Positions 27,445-36,056 of a stretch of 64,000 nt of DNA are shown one piece after another. A program made the position numbers and the translations under genes. The stretch is from Nocardia grenadensis NBRC 108939 (GTDB lineage Bacteria > Actinomycetota > Actinomycetes > Mycobacteriales > Mycobacteriaceae): the NCBI RefSeq assembly GCF_001613445.1, contig NZ_BDCJ01000012.1, positions 124,001-188,000 on the forward strand. Direction: 5' to 3'. The notes under the pieces are model-generated. The model ran no database searches, was not told the DNA's origin, and saw nothing but the letters and a program-made list of their open reading frames with translations. Positions within the stretch are counted from its first letter, which is position 1. The number at the start of each line of letters is the position of its first letter.

Positions 27445-28576
27445 CTACTGCACCGTTCCGCTCTGCCCGCGCCCGTTGCGCCGGTAGCGGCGCGAAGGGC
27501 GCGATGATTCGCTGACCGTATCCATTCTCCCCGGATTCGGCTGCGCGGCGAGGGCGTTCGGGTAGCCGGATGTTCACTCGTTTGAGCCAGCGGTCGGTGC
27601 CGTCGTAGCGCGCGGTGAACGGAACCCGGCCGTGAACTGCGACATCGTTGTCGACCAGGAGCAGCTCGCCGGGTTCGAGACAGGCCAGAACGCATACTCG
27701 TTCGAGTTCGTTTTCCAGCCGCTGGTAAGCCGCGCGGTAGTGCGGGCCGGCGTCGTCGAGCGGGGTGTAGGCGGGGTCGAATCGCATCGTGAGGGCCTCG
27801 GGCCTGCCTTCGTGCCCGGGCTCGCACCAGAGGGTGGGCACCGGTACCGCGGTTTCGCGGTCGAAGTCGGAGCCATAGGAGACGTCCGGCAGGATCGGCA
27901 GGGTGGGGGTGCGCAGCACATCCTGTTCCGCTGCCGTGAGGCCGACTCTGCGCACCGACGAGACGGTGGTGCCGACGCGGTCCGGGTTGCGCAGGCAGCC
28001 CAGCAACAGCAGATTCGCGCGCAGCGGATGGAAGGCGTCCTCGGTGTGCGGGCTGAGCAGGATGGTGCTGCTGGCCCCGGATTGCTCGAGCTCATGTCCG
28101 GCCGCGGGCACGATGTTGTTGACCAGGCGGCCGTCCTGCTGACCGGCCCAGCCGAACGGTTCCCCGGCCGCCGCGGCCAGCAGCAGCATGGCGATATCCA
28201 GCTCGAACGAGCAGCCGGGGCGGTCGGGTTCGGCGGTCCACGCGGTCGCGCTCTGCCAATCCGGTGGGGTGGGACCGATTTCGTCGTCGCGCAGCGGCAG
28301 TCGGCGCAGCACGCACGCGCCGGCCGCGGTGGCGGGCGGGCGCATGGCGGTGTGGACTTCCGCGGGGAGTTCGCCGGCGCGGGCCGCGATCAGCTCGATC
28401 AGCGCGGGGTCGGCGAGAGTGCGCGGGGTAGTAGTCGGCGTGCGAGGCAGTGTGAAGGCGATCTCAGCGGCCAAGCCACGTACCGCCCGTCCGGCTGTCT
28501 CGGATAACTCACGGTGCTCGATATCTTCGATGCTAGGAGGGTGAAGCGTCTTACGTTCGGAGAGAACGCTTTTCAC
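27416..28576 (-). CDS. Fe(II)/2-oxoglutarate oxygenase of the clavaminate synthase/VioC/AsnO type
   Basis: A 386-residue non-haem iron oxygenase. The metal triad is His177-x-Glu179 (SPHTEDAFHPLRAN) and His315 (DNDVAVHGRVPF). The co-substrate arginine is near residue 329-333 (DRWLKRV). Use of HxE rather than HxD marks the clavaminate synthase-like branch, whose members VioC and AsnO beta-hydroxylate free Arg or Asn. GTG 28576 follows AAGGGAAA; a TTG one codon earlier is less likely. It is the first gene of the five-gene operon and has two iron-box-like sites upstream. The substrate may be an amino acid feeding the pathway or diaminopropionate itself. Confidence 0.85.
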   Translation of the reverse strand: MKSVLSERKTLHPPSIEDIEHRELSETAGRAVRGLAAEIAFTLPRTPTTTPRTLADPALIELIAARAGELPAEVHTAMRPPATAAGACVLRRLPLRDDEIGPTPPDWQSATAWTAEPDRPGCSFELDIAMLLLAAAAGEPFGWAGQQDGRLVNNIVPAAGHELEQSGASSTILLSPHTEDAFHPLRANLLLLGCLRNPDRVGTTVSSVRRVGLTAAEQDVLRTPTLPILPDVSYGSDFDRETAVPVPTLWCEPGHEGRPEALTMRFDPAYTPLDDAGPHYRAAYQRLENELERVCVLACLEPGELLLVDNDVAVHGRVPFTARYDGTDRWLKRVNIRLPERPRRAAESGENGYGQRIIAPFAPLPAQRARAERNGAVDDRGSVEHT

Positions 28577-28659
28577 CAAAATTTCCCTTCTCGGAAGCGT
28601 TGTTCGGAGTACCGGCGGTGATGAGTCGATGCGAAGTTAGTGCTTCCACGCACTCATGG

Positions 28660-28678
28660 CAAGGGTAGCCTAACTATG
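28660..28678 (-). promoter_or_regulatory. Candidate IdeR/DtxR iron box (proximal)
   Basis: On the minus strand CATAGTTAGGCTACCCTTG matches 12 of 19 positions of the IdeR consensus, including the uninterrupted core GTTAGGCTA. It lies 84 bp upstream of the oxygenase start, in promoter distance. Confidence 0.55.
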
Positions 28679-28768
28679 GCGTGCGATAGCGTTTGCGCAT
28701 TACACGCTCGAGGTGCTGGTGGACGGGTATGCGGGCGCCGATCGCTCGCGTCACGATGAGACGCAGAA

Positions 28769-28787
28769 CACGGTAAGGCTAGCCTGC
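28769..28787. promoter_or_regulatory. Candidate IdeR/DtxR iron box (distal)
   Basis: GGTAAGGCTAGCCT within this span fits the GGTTAGGCTAACCT core with two changes; 12 of 19 positions match overall. It is about 110 bp upstream of the proximal box. Genes on both sides read leftwards, so it can only serve the same operon or be a chance match. Confidence 0.45.
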
Positions 28788-28875
28788 CCTTGCGGCAAAA
28801 TCGGCGTGCCGCGCCGTGCGGCGAGAAAGTCCGTGCCGCAACGAATTCGGCCGGTCACCGACCGGCCGGCCGGGG

Positions 28876-30084
28876 TCAGAGGCTGTTGGCGAGCAGGGCG
28901 TACTGGGCCGCGGTCTTCTGCTCGATCTCGTTCTCGCTGTCGCTGGATACCACGCCCACATACCGCTTGTACGGCACGAAGCAGCGGAACCGGTACTGGT
29001 GCTGTGGATCGCCGGAGCTGTTGAGCTGCAGGCATTTCGCGCCCGGAACATCGGCCGGGGCGGGACGGGGGTCGTAGGCCGCACCCGTCGACTCGACGAA
29101 ACCGTCCACCAGGATCGGCGCACCCGCTGGATCGCGGACCCGCGCCACCGAACTGCCGTCCGCGTAGGCGGTGGCCTCGAATCCGGACTCGTCGAGCAGT
29201 CGGGCGCGGGCGGGCTGGTCATCGGCCGAGTTGATCAGGTAGTTGCGGCCGTAGACGGCGAACTTGTCGGGATCGGGAACCTGACCCGAACGGTCCGCGA
29301 CCACCACGCGGGAGAGCAGGTTCTCCGGATCCACCGGGAGATCGGCGATATCGGCGATGGGGGTGGGACGGAACCGGCCGAGCTGGGCGAGCTGCGCGGT
29401 CAAGGTCTTGTCCACCCAGGACACCAGATCCTTGCTATCGGCTTTCGGCCGCTGCACGAACAGCGAGATCACGAACTCGTCGTGGGCCAGGAAGGCGCCG
29501 ATATTGGCGATACCGGGCCGCCAGTGCACCAGCGCGTCGGGATGCTTCTCCGACTTCAGCCGCCGGTTGTCCGGCGAGACCCCGATATCGGCGTCCTCCA
29601 ATTCCTTTGCCGCTTTCGCCGCCGCCGCGGTATCGGGAAAACGCAGCGCCACCACAGTGATCGCGGTGGCATCGGGATCCGGGCGGGTCCGGCCCTCCGG
29701 ATCGTCACGATCGGCCCCGCTGGCCGCGTACCCGACCACCATCCGGCGATTCTTCAGCACCGGCTCGGACACATTGGCCAGGAAATTGATCGCGGTCGCG
29801 CTATCGGGCAGCACCTTCGAACCGCGGCCGTATTTCAGGGAAGGATCGACCTGGCTGCTGGTCACGACCGCCTCCGACATGCGGATGCCCTCCAGCACGG
29901 GCCCGCTGCCGCCCGCGTCGGCGGGGTAGCCGAACTTGTCGACCGGGAAGTCGCCGACCGCCAGGGTGCGCACGTCGATCTCGCCCGGGACCGGTGTCCC
30001 CGCCAGGGAACCGCATCCGGACAGTGCGGCCGCCACCAGAGCGACGACCGCGGTGACGGTGCTGGCACGCGATATCCGAACCAT
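28876..30084 (-). CDS. Lipoprotein of the large actinobacterial DUF7373-like type
   Basis: A 402-residue secreted lipoprotein. The signal peptide is followed by lipobox ALSGC with acylated Cys24. The mature part has no known catalytic motif; it contains MVVGYAASGADRDDP, FVISLFVQRPKADSKDLVSW and a C-terminal pair of cysteines (KCLQLNSSGDPQHQYRFRCF) probably forming a disulfide. ATG 30084 is set by the signal peptide. Many Nocardia and Mycobacterium genomes carry such lipoproteins; function is unknown. It faces away from the FHA gene at 30230. Confidence 0.8.
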   Translation of the reverse strand: MVRISRASTVTAVVALVAAALSGCGSLAGTPVPGEIDVRTLAVGDFPVDKFGYPADAGGSGPVLEGIRMSEAVVTSSQVDPSLKYGRGSKVLPDSATAINFLANVSEPVLKNRRMVVGYAASGADRDDPEGRTRPDPDATAITVVALRFPDTAAAAKAAKELEDADIGVSPDNRRLKSEKHPDALVHWRPGIANIGAFLAHDEFVISLFVQRPKADSKDLVSWVDKTLTAQLAQLGRFRPTPIADIADLPVDPENLLSRVVVADRSGQVPDPDKFAVYGRNYLINSADDQPARARLLDESGFEATAYADGSSVARVRDPAGAPILVDGFVESTGAAYDPRPAPADVPGAKCLQLNSSGDPQHQYRFRCFVPYKRYVGVVSSDSENEIEQKTAAQYALLANSL

Positions 30085-30229
30085 GGGCTGGCCCCTCGTT
30101 CCGATCGAAACTGCGGTGTCGAAGTTACCCGACGGACGGCGGTCTCGGGGAGGGGCGTCGCGATGCCGTGCCATACCCTGGACTGGTGGCAGGCCAACCG
30201 CAGCGCGACTCCGACGGAAGCTGATCCTC

Positions 30230-31798
30230 GTGTGGGATCAGCAGGTCGAAGTCGTCGTCGGCGCGCATGCGGCGGCCCGGATCGCGGGGGCGGTGGTGCT
30301 GGTGGCCCATCGCGGTGCGGGCCGGCCCACCGAGCATTCTCCGGCGGTGCGGGCCCTGGTGGAGCTGGCCGAACTGGTGCACGAGGCCGCCGTGTGCCGG
30401 CCCGACGGCCCGGGTGCGCTGATCGCCCGGGAGGCGACCAGATGGCTCATGGCCCAGGCAGACCGGACGAGCCCGGGTACCGCGGTCGATTTCGGCATCC
30501 TCGCCGCGGCCGGTCCGGATCGGGTGGCGATATTCCTGCACGGTGCCGTGACCGCGGTCCTCGACGGTGCGGACAGCGAGTACTTCCACGGTCGCGACGC
30601 GGTCTTCACCGTCGACCGGGCGGCGGCGATACCGGACCGCGCGGTCGCGCTGTTCGTCGACGACACCGCCGGCGACCCGGATGCGGATTTCCGGCCCGTA
30701 CTGCCGGCCACCCGTGGTATCGGACGGCTGGTGGAGGGCATCGCCGAGGCCGGCGGGATGATCGCTTGGACATCGACCGGTGACCCCGGCGGCCCGACCG
30801 GTTCCCGGGTGATGGCGACCGGTATGCGGGCGGCACCGGAGCCGGCCGCGGAAACCGCGGTGACCGGCGGCACGATGCGGCCCGCGCTCCAGGCGCCGGA
30901 CGGGCCACCCGCGGCACCGGTGGACCCCGATGCCGTGGCCACCGCCGTATCGACGCCACTGCCGGACACGGTCGAACTGTCCGAACGGGTGAGTGGGTTC
31001 CGCGGTGACCCGCGAGATCCGGATCCCACCGGCGCCCCGCCTACCGCGGTCCCGGACACCGATCCGCACCGGGCACAGACCGAGATCAGCGGCCGGCAGC
31101 CCCCGCGCGGCGGTCCGGCGGCCGGACCCGACGAGACGGCGGACTCCCGGAAACCGGAGCCGGAAGCGCCGTACCGGACACCCGCACATCCCACCCCGCG
31201 CCGGCACCGGCCGTACGTGTCACCCGACGCGCTGTCCGGGCCACCCGAGCGCGGGACGCCCCCGTTGGACCCGGAACTGCGGCGCCGGACCGAGGCCACC
31301 GCGAAGGGCACCGCGCTCACCGTGAAGGTCATGGGATTCAAATGCGCGCGTGCTCATCCCACCGATCCCCGGGCGGCATTCTGCAGCGTCTGCGGTATGC
31401 CCGTGGACCAGACGCAGCCGTTGATCGAAGTGGTGCGCCCGCCGCTGGGCATCCTGGTCCTCGACGACGGTGCGACCTATCTATTGGAAAGCGATTCCGT
31501 GCTGGGTCGCGATCCGGAGCATTCCGAACCCGCGCGCCGGGGCCTCACCCCACTACAGGTGGCCGACAATTCTGGCGGGATGTCCCGCGCGCACGCGGAG
31601 CTGCTGCTGGTGAACTGGGATGTGACGCTGGTCGACCGGGGGTCCACCAACGGCACCCGCACCCGGGCCACGGGTTTCCGGGACTGGGTCCGAATCCCGC
31701 CGCATCAAGCCGTGGTGCTGGTGCCCGGCACCGAGATCCTGATCGGCCATCGAATGCTGCGGTACGAATCGGCCGCGCCGCCCCCCTTCGGCCTGTGA
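30230..31798 (+). CDS. FHA-domain protein with a zinc-ribbon-like insert
   Basis: A 522-residue cytoplasmic protein. Residues 1-190 form an unrecognised folded domain rich in Ala/Val. Residues ~190-350 are Pro/Asp-rich and disordered. Around 370 comes FKCARAHPTDPRAAFCSVCG, with Cys/His spacing of a zinc ribbon. Residues ~420-515 form a forkhead-associated domain (VLGRDPEHS, SRAHAELLL, DRGSTNGTR) that binds phosphothreonine. It is followed by a lipoprotein metallopeptidase on the other strand and a double-FHA ABC exporter, so this looks like a Ser/Thr-kinase signalling neighbourhood; no kinase gene is in the window. The GTG start is moderately supported. Confidence 0.8.
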   Translation: MWDQQVEVVVGAHAAARIAGAVVLVAHRGAGRPTEHSPAVRALVELAELVHEAAVCRPDGPGALIAREATRWLMAQADRTSPGTAVDFGILAAAGPDRVAIFLHGAVTAVLDGADSEYFHGRDAVFTVDRAAAIPDRAVALFVDDTAGDPDADFRPVLPATRGIGRLVEGIAEAGGMIAWTSTGDPGGPTGSRVMATGMRAAPEPAAETAVTGGTMRPALQAPDGPPAAPVDPDAVATAVSTPLPDTVELSERVSGFRGDPRDPDPTGAPPTAVPDTDPHRAQTEISGRQPPRGGPAAGPDETADSRKPEPEAPYRTPAHPTPRRHRPYVSPDALSGPPERGTPPLDPELRRRTEATAKGTALTVKVMGFKCARAHPTDPRAAFCSVCGMPVDQTQPLIEVVRPPLGILVLDDGATYLLESDSVLGRDPEHSEPARRGLTPLQVADNSGGMSRAHAELLLVNWDVTLVDRGSTNGTRTRATGFRDWVRIPPHQAVVLVPGTEILIGHRMLRYESAAPPPFGL

Positions 31799-31816
31799 CG
31801 CGGGTGCGGCCGCGCG

Positions 31817-33250
31817 TTATTCGTACCGGGCGCTGCAGGTGTCCTCGCCGCCGAGCACCCCGGCGCGGAAGGCATCCACGCGGGAGAACCCGCTCGGCAC
31901 CGTTTTACCCTCGACATCGCTGGCGGCCAGGCCGTCGGCCAGCAGGCCCGAGACCGCCTCGTCCAGATCACCGGCGGCCAGCGTGATATCGCCCTCGGCC
32001 CGCCCGGATTCCGCCAGCTTCCCGGTGGCCACCCCGGACAGACAAGCCGCCCGCAACCCCGTTTTCGCCCCCACCAGTTCCTGGTCCCGACTCTGCTGCA
32101 CCGACAAGGTGTAGCGCGAGATGAACACCACGTAGCCGTTGTAGTCTCCGGTGACCTTCACCGGCAGCGGGACCTCCGAATCATCGGTGGCGGCCCCGCG
32201 CTCGGCGAGTCCGTCGATATTGGTGGCGATCGTATTACTGGCCGGACAATAGGTGACGGGCTCGGTGGGGACGCCGTCGCTGCATTCGATTTCGGCCCCG
32301 TCGTAACGGTAGGTCGGCTCCTGTGGGTTCGGCAGGATCACCGACAGGGCCTTGCTCAGTTCGACCAGGCTCCGCTCGGTGATCTCGAACTCCCCGGACG
32401 TGCCCTCGAAACTCTGGGGCAGATCACCTCGGCGCTGGTCGATCTCGTTCATATCGATCCCCTTGCACCCCTTGGCGCCGTCGGTGAAACCGATCTGCAC
32501 CGCCGAAACCCGTTCGAAGGCCGAACCGTGCACGCTCTCGGGATCGTCGGGATCCGAATCGCGGATCGCCACCGTGGCGGCGAGGACCGAGTTCAGGCCG
32601 TCGGAGGTGTTGATGGTGAAGTAGTCCGACTTCCCCTCGGCCACCCAGCGCATGTATGCCCCGGCGAAACAGTCGGCCTGCTGTTCCTTGACGATCACCG
32701 GGTCGTCGCGGTCGACGATATTCGCGTTGTTCTGGATGGCGTGCCCGTACTCGTGGGCGATCACCATCACCACCGACATCTTCCCGAACGTCTCGGTCAT
32801 GGTGGGCAGTAGCAGCGCCCGGTCCCAGCCGATGGAGTTGTCCAGCCGGCAGTAGGCGGCGTTCACCATCCGATAGGTCGATTCGGTGCAGAATTCCACC
32901 GATTCGCGTCGCGAATCCCGGGCACTCCAGGAAATCAATTTGCCGACCGGTTCGAACTCGCCCTCGAACTCGGCGTCGTAGTGCTGCTCCCAGTACGCCT
33001 GTACATCGGTGACCGCGTTCAGCGCGAGGGTATCGATCTCGCCGCCGTCGCTGTGCTCGGCGACGAGGTCGGAGGTCGGCGGGTTCTCCCGGGGACCGCT
33101 GGGGCCGCTGGTGGTCGGCAGACCGGCGACCTGGAAGGGATTGTCGTAGATCGATACCGCCCGGCCGTCCACGGCACGGGTACACCCGGTGACCAGCAGC
33201 AGTGCGCACAACGCCGAGACGACGACAGCTGCGGTCGTGAGTTTCGGCAT
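31817..33250 (-). CDS. Secreted neutral zinc metallopeptidase, lipoprotein
   Basis: A 477-residue lipoprotein with lipobox VTGC (Cys23) after a signal helix. The zincin motif HEYGH is at 166-170, followed by EQQADCFAGAYMRW, in which E or D gives the third zinc ligand, as in the neutral zinc metallopeptidase (YpfJ-like) family. It acts outside the membrane; the substrate is unknown. ATG 33250 follows GGGGAGGATCC; the open frame extending upstream is spurious. It is divergent from the FHA-ABC exporter gene with 114 bp between. Confidence 0.85.
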   Translation of the reverse strand: MPKLTTAAVVVSALCALLLVTGCTRAVDGRAVSIYDNPFQVAGLPTTSGPSGPRENPPTSDLVAEHSDGGEIDTLALNAVTDVQAYWEQHYDAEFEGEFEPVGKLISWSARDSRRESVEFCTESTYRMVNAAYCRLDNSIGWDRALLLPTMTETFGKMSVVMVIAHEYGHAIQNNANIVDRDDPVIVKEQQADCFAGAYMRWVAEGKSDYFTINTSDGLNSVLAATVAIRDSDPDDPESVHGSAFERVSAVQIGFTDGAKGCKGIDMNEIDQRRGDLPQSFEGTSGEFEITERSLVELSKALSVILPNPQEPTYRYDGAEIECSDGVPTEPVTYCPASNTIATNIDGLAERGAATDDSEVPLPVKVTGDYNGYVVFISRYTLSVQQSRDQELVGAKTGLRAACLSGVATGKLAESGRAEGDITLAAGDLDEAVSGLLADGLAASDVEGKTVPSGFSRVDAFRAGVLGGEDTCSARYE

Positions 33251-33364
33251 GGATCCTCCCCCAAATTCGGCCGGTTCGGGTGCCGCTCGTCGCCTCCGGA
33301 GCGGGGAGTTCGCCCCTGCTCGGGGGCGCCTCCGACGCCCGGGTAATGGAATAGTATCCGCTGC

Positions 33365-35974
33365 ATGTCTGCACCGGGGGTGCGCACCATCACGGTGCGC
33401 CATGATGGAACCGAACGAGTCTTCGATTCGAATCAGCAGATCACTCTGGGTCGTGCGCCCGAGGTGACGCTGTTCGTCGACAGTCCGCTGGTATCACGGG
33501 TCCACGCGATATTGGCCTGGCAGTCGGGAGCCTGGGTGCTCACCGACAACGGAAGTACCAACGGGGTGTTCGTCGATGCTCGCCGGGTCGGTGGGCCCGT
33601 TCCGATCGACCGGGCCACCCAGGTCCGGCTCGGTGACGCGATCAGCGGTCCACTGCTCTGGCTCGTTCCCTCCGGAGTCCCCCAGCAGCAACAGCAGCCG
33701 GCGCGGCCGCCGTCGCAGGCGCGTCCCGCCCAGCCGCCGCCGCGTCCCGCGCCACCTCCCCGGCCGCAGTCCGGCCCGCACCCGCAGGTCGGACCGCACG
33801 GCCAGCGCGGTCAGACCCCCAGCCGGCCATTGCCCGCGCAGCGTCCGGCACCGCAGCAACGGCCGCCGCACGGCGGGCAGCCGCCCCGGGCACCGCAGGT
33901 CGCCACCGCGGCCCAGCCGCCGGTCGTCCCGCCGCAGCCCGCCAATGTGAATATGACCGCCAAGGCGAGCGTGGCTGCCGTTCCGCCGGTCCGCCATCGC
34001 AATATCGAGGGGCCGATCGCCCGCGCCGACCGGATCCCGCCGGGGGGTCTGGCGATCGGGCGGACCTCGGACAACCAGATCGTCGTCAACGATCCGCTGG
34101 CCTCGCGTAAACACGCGCGCCTCGTCGCCGGGGCCGAAGGTCTCGCCATCGAGGACCTCGGTTCGGCCAACGGAACATTCGTCAACGGTGTCCGGCAGCA
34201 GCGCACGGTGCTGCGCGAACGTGACATCATCACCATCGGCAATATCGACTTCGAGGTCCAGCAGGGCACGCTGGTGCACCGGCAGCGCCCGGTCGCCGAA
34301 CAGGGCCTGGCCGTGCACGGGGTCGGGTTCACCGTCGAGGGCAACAAACAGCTGCTCGTCGATGTGAACATGCAGGCCGCGCGTGGCACGCTGACCGCGC
34401 TGATCGGTCCCTCCGGGGCGGGTAAGTCGACGCTGTCGCGGTTGATCGCGGGTAGCACTCAACCCTCCGGTGGTGCCGTGACCTTCGAGGGTCGTGATCT
34501 GCACGCGGAATACGAGGCGCTACGCTCCCGTATCGGCATGGTGCCCCAGGACGATGTGCTGCACCGGCAGCTCACCGTCCGGCAGGCCCTGGGGTTCGCC
34601 GCGGAACTGCGACTGCCGCCCGACTCCTCCACTGCCGATCGTCGCGAGGTGATCGACGGTGTCCTGCGCGAACTCTCGCTCACCGAACACGCCGACACCC
34701 GGGTCGACCGGCTCTCCGGTGGCCAGCGCAAGCGGGCCTCGGTGGCATTGGAGCTGCTCACCGGTCCCTCACTGCTCATCCTGGACGAACCAACCTCGGG
34801 CCTGGACCCGGCTCTCGACCGCCAGGTCATGATGATGCTGCGCGAACTGGCCGACGCCGGTCGCGTGGTGATCGTGGTCACCCACTCCGTGGCCTGCCTG
34901 GACATGTGCGACCAGGTGGTCCTGCTGGCGCCCGGCGGTAAAACCGCCTATGCCGGAAACCCGGCCGGTGTCGAAGCCGCGCTGGGGACCAGCGATTGGG
35001 CCAAGATCTTCGCCGATGTGGCGGCCAACCCGGATGCCGCGTTCGCGCACTACCGATCCCGGCAGGCGGCGTTGCCGCCCCCGCCGCCGCCCGCGGCACG
35101 GCAGAGCGGTGGTGGTTCGCCCCCGCAGTCCGGTGCCTGGAAACAGTTCTCTACGCTGGCGCGGCGGCAGCTGCGGCTGATCCTGGCCGACCGCGGCTAC
35201 CTGGTCTTCCTGGTGCTGCTGCCGTTCGTACTCGGCGGATTGTCGCTGGTGGTGCCGGGACAGTACGGGTTCTCGCCGCCACCGCTCATCCAGACCGACG
35301 ACGGCAACTTCGTCCGGGCCGGCAGTTCCGAACCGCAACAGTTGCTGGTGGTGCTGCTTCTGGGCGCCTGCTTCATGGGGTCCACGCTCACCGTGCGTGA
35401 TCTGGTCGGGGAGCGGACCATCTTCCTGCGCGAACGCGCGGTCGGATTGCGGTCGGGGGCCTACCTGACCGCGAAGATCGTGGTCTTCAGTGTGGCCGCG
35501 TTGCTGCAATCGGGTGTGATGATCGGTTTCGTGCTGCTGGGCAAGAAACGGCCCGAGGAGGGTTCGGCGCTGGCCATCGGTGGCGCCGAGCTCTATATAG
35601 ATATCGCCGTCACGGCGATCGCCTGTGTGGTGTTCGGGCTGCTGCTGTCGAGTCTGGCCAAATCGAGCGAGCAGGTGATGCCGCTGCTGGTGGTAGCGAT
35701 CATGGGCCTGCTGGTGATGGCCGGCGGTCTCATCCCGGTGACCGACCGGGTGGTGCTGGAACAGATCTCGTGGCTGTTTCCCTCGCGCTGGGGCTACGCC
35801 GCGGCGGCGTCGACGGTGGATATTCGCTCACTGTTCGTCCAATCGCAACAGGACGCCTTCTGGGAACACACGCGTAGCGCATGGTTCCTGGATATCGGCC
35901 TGGTGGTGGCCATCACAGTGATGCTCGCGCTCCTCACCTGGACCCGGCTGCGGCTGAAGAAGTCCGCGAGATGA
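33365..35974 (+). CDS. ABC exporter with two FHA domains (Rv1747-like)
   Basis: An 869-residue fusion. FHA domain 1 is at ~20-90 (TLGRAPEVT, SRVHAILAW, NGSTNGVFV). A Pro/Gln-rich linker follows, then FHA domain 2 at ~225-305 (AIGRTSDNQI, SRKHARLV, LGSANGTFVNG). The ATPase has Walker A GPSGAGKST (~346), signature LSGGQRKR and Walker B LLILDEPTSGLDP. Six C-terminal helices complete an ABC2 half-transporter. In M. tuberculosis Rv1747 exports cell-wall glycolipid precursors and its FHA domains bind phosphothreonines made by PknF. The same domain order suggests kinase-controlled export of an envelope component. Confidence 0.93.
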   Translation: MSAPGVRTITVRHDGTERVFDSNQQITLGRAPEVTLFVDSPLVSRVHAILAWQSGAWVLTDNGSTNGVFVDARRVGGPVPIDRATQVRLGDAISGPLLWLVPSGVPQQQQQPARPPSQARPAQPPPRPAPPPRPQSGPHPQVGPHGQRGQTPSRPLPAQRPAPQQRPPHGGQPPRAPQVATAAQPPVVPPQPANVNMTAKASVAAVPPVRHRNIEGPIARADRIPPGGLAIGRTSDNQIVVNDPLASRKHARLVAGAEGLAIEDLGSANGTFVNGVRQQRTVLRERDIITIGNIDFEVQQGTLVHRQRPVAEQGLAVHGVGFTVEGNKQLLVDVNMQAARGTLTALIGPSGAGKSTLSRLIAGSTQPSGGAVTFEGRDLHAEYEALRSRIGMVPQDDVLHRQLTVRQALGFAAELRLPPDSSTADRREVIDGVLRELSLTEHADTRVDRLSGGQRKRASVALELLTGPSLLILDEPTSGLDPALDRQVMMMLRELADAGRVVIVVTHSVACLDMCDQVVLLAPGGKTAYAGNPAGVEAALGTSDWAKIFADVAANPDAAFAHYRSRQAALPPPPPPAARQSGGGSPPQSGAWKQFSTLARRQLRLILADRGYLVFLVLLPFVLGGLSLVVPGQYGFSPPPLIQTDDGNFVRAGSSEPQQLLVVLLLGACFMGSTLTVRDLVGERTIFLRERAVGLRSGAYLTAKIVVFSVAALLQSGVMIGFVLLGKKRPEEGSALAIGGAELYIDIAVTAIACVVFGLLLSSLAKSSEQVMPLLVVAIMGLLVMAGGLIPVTDRVVLEQISWLFPSRWGYAAAASTVDIRSLFVQSQQDAFWEHTRSAWFLDIGLVVAITVMLALLTWTRLRLKKSAR

Positions 35975-36056
35975 GACAGGTGAACGGGCCGATCCGCCGC
36001 CTCCGCCGCTGGTGGGTGGGGGCGGCGAGCGCGCCGACCACACACCAGGCACACTG

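Larger units (their letters stand above)
28577..28875. other. Intergenic regulatory region before the oxygenase gene
   Basis: About 300 bp without a gene between the 3' end of the lipoprotein gene and the oxygenase operon. It holds two iron-box-like sites. AACGCTT (28565-28571) and AAGCGTT (28594-28600) form a 7-bp inverted repeat spanning the ribosome binding site and start, which might affect translation. Confidence 0.5.

Noticed and set aside
22449..28576. A complete staphyloferrin B or viomycin cluster
   Set aside because: No IucA/IucC-type synthetase, citrate synthase or NRPS is in the window; only the diaminopropionate, decarboxylase and oxygenase parts are shared.
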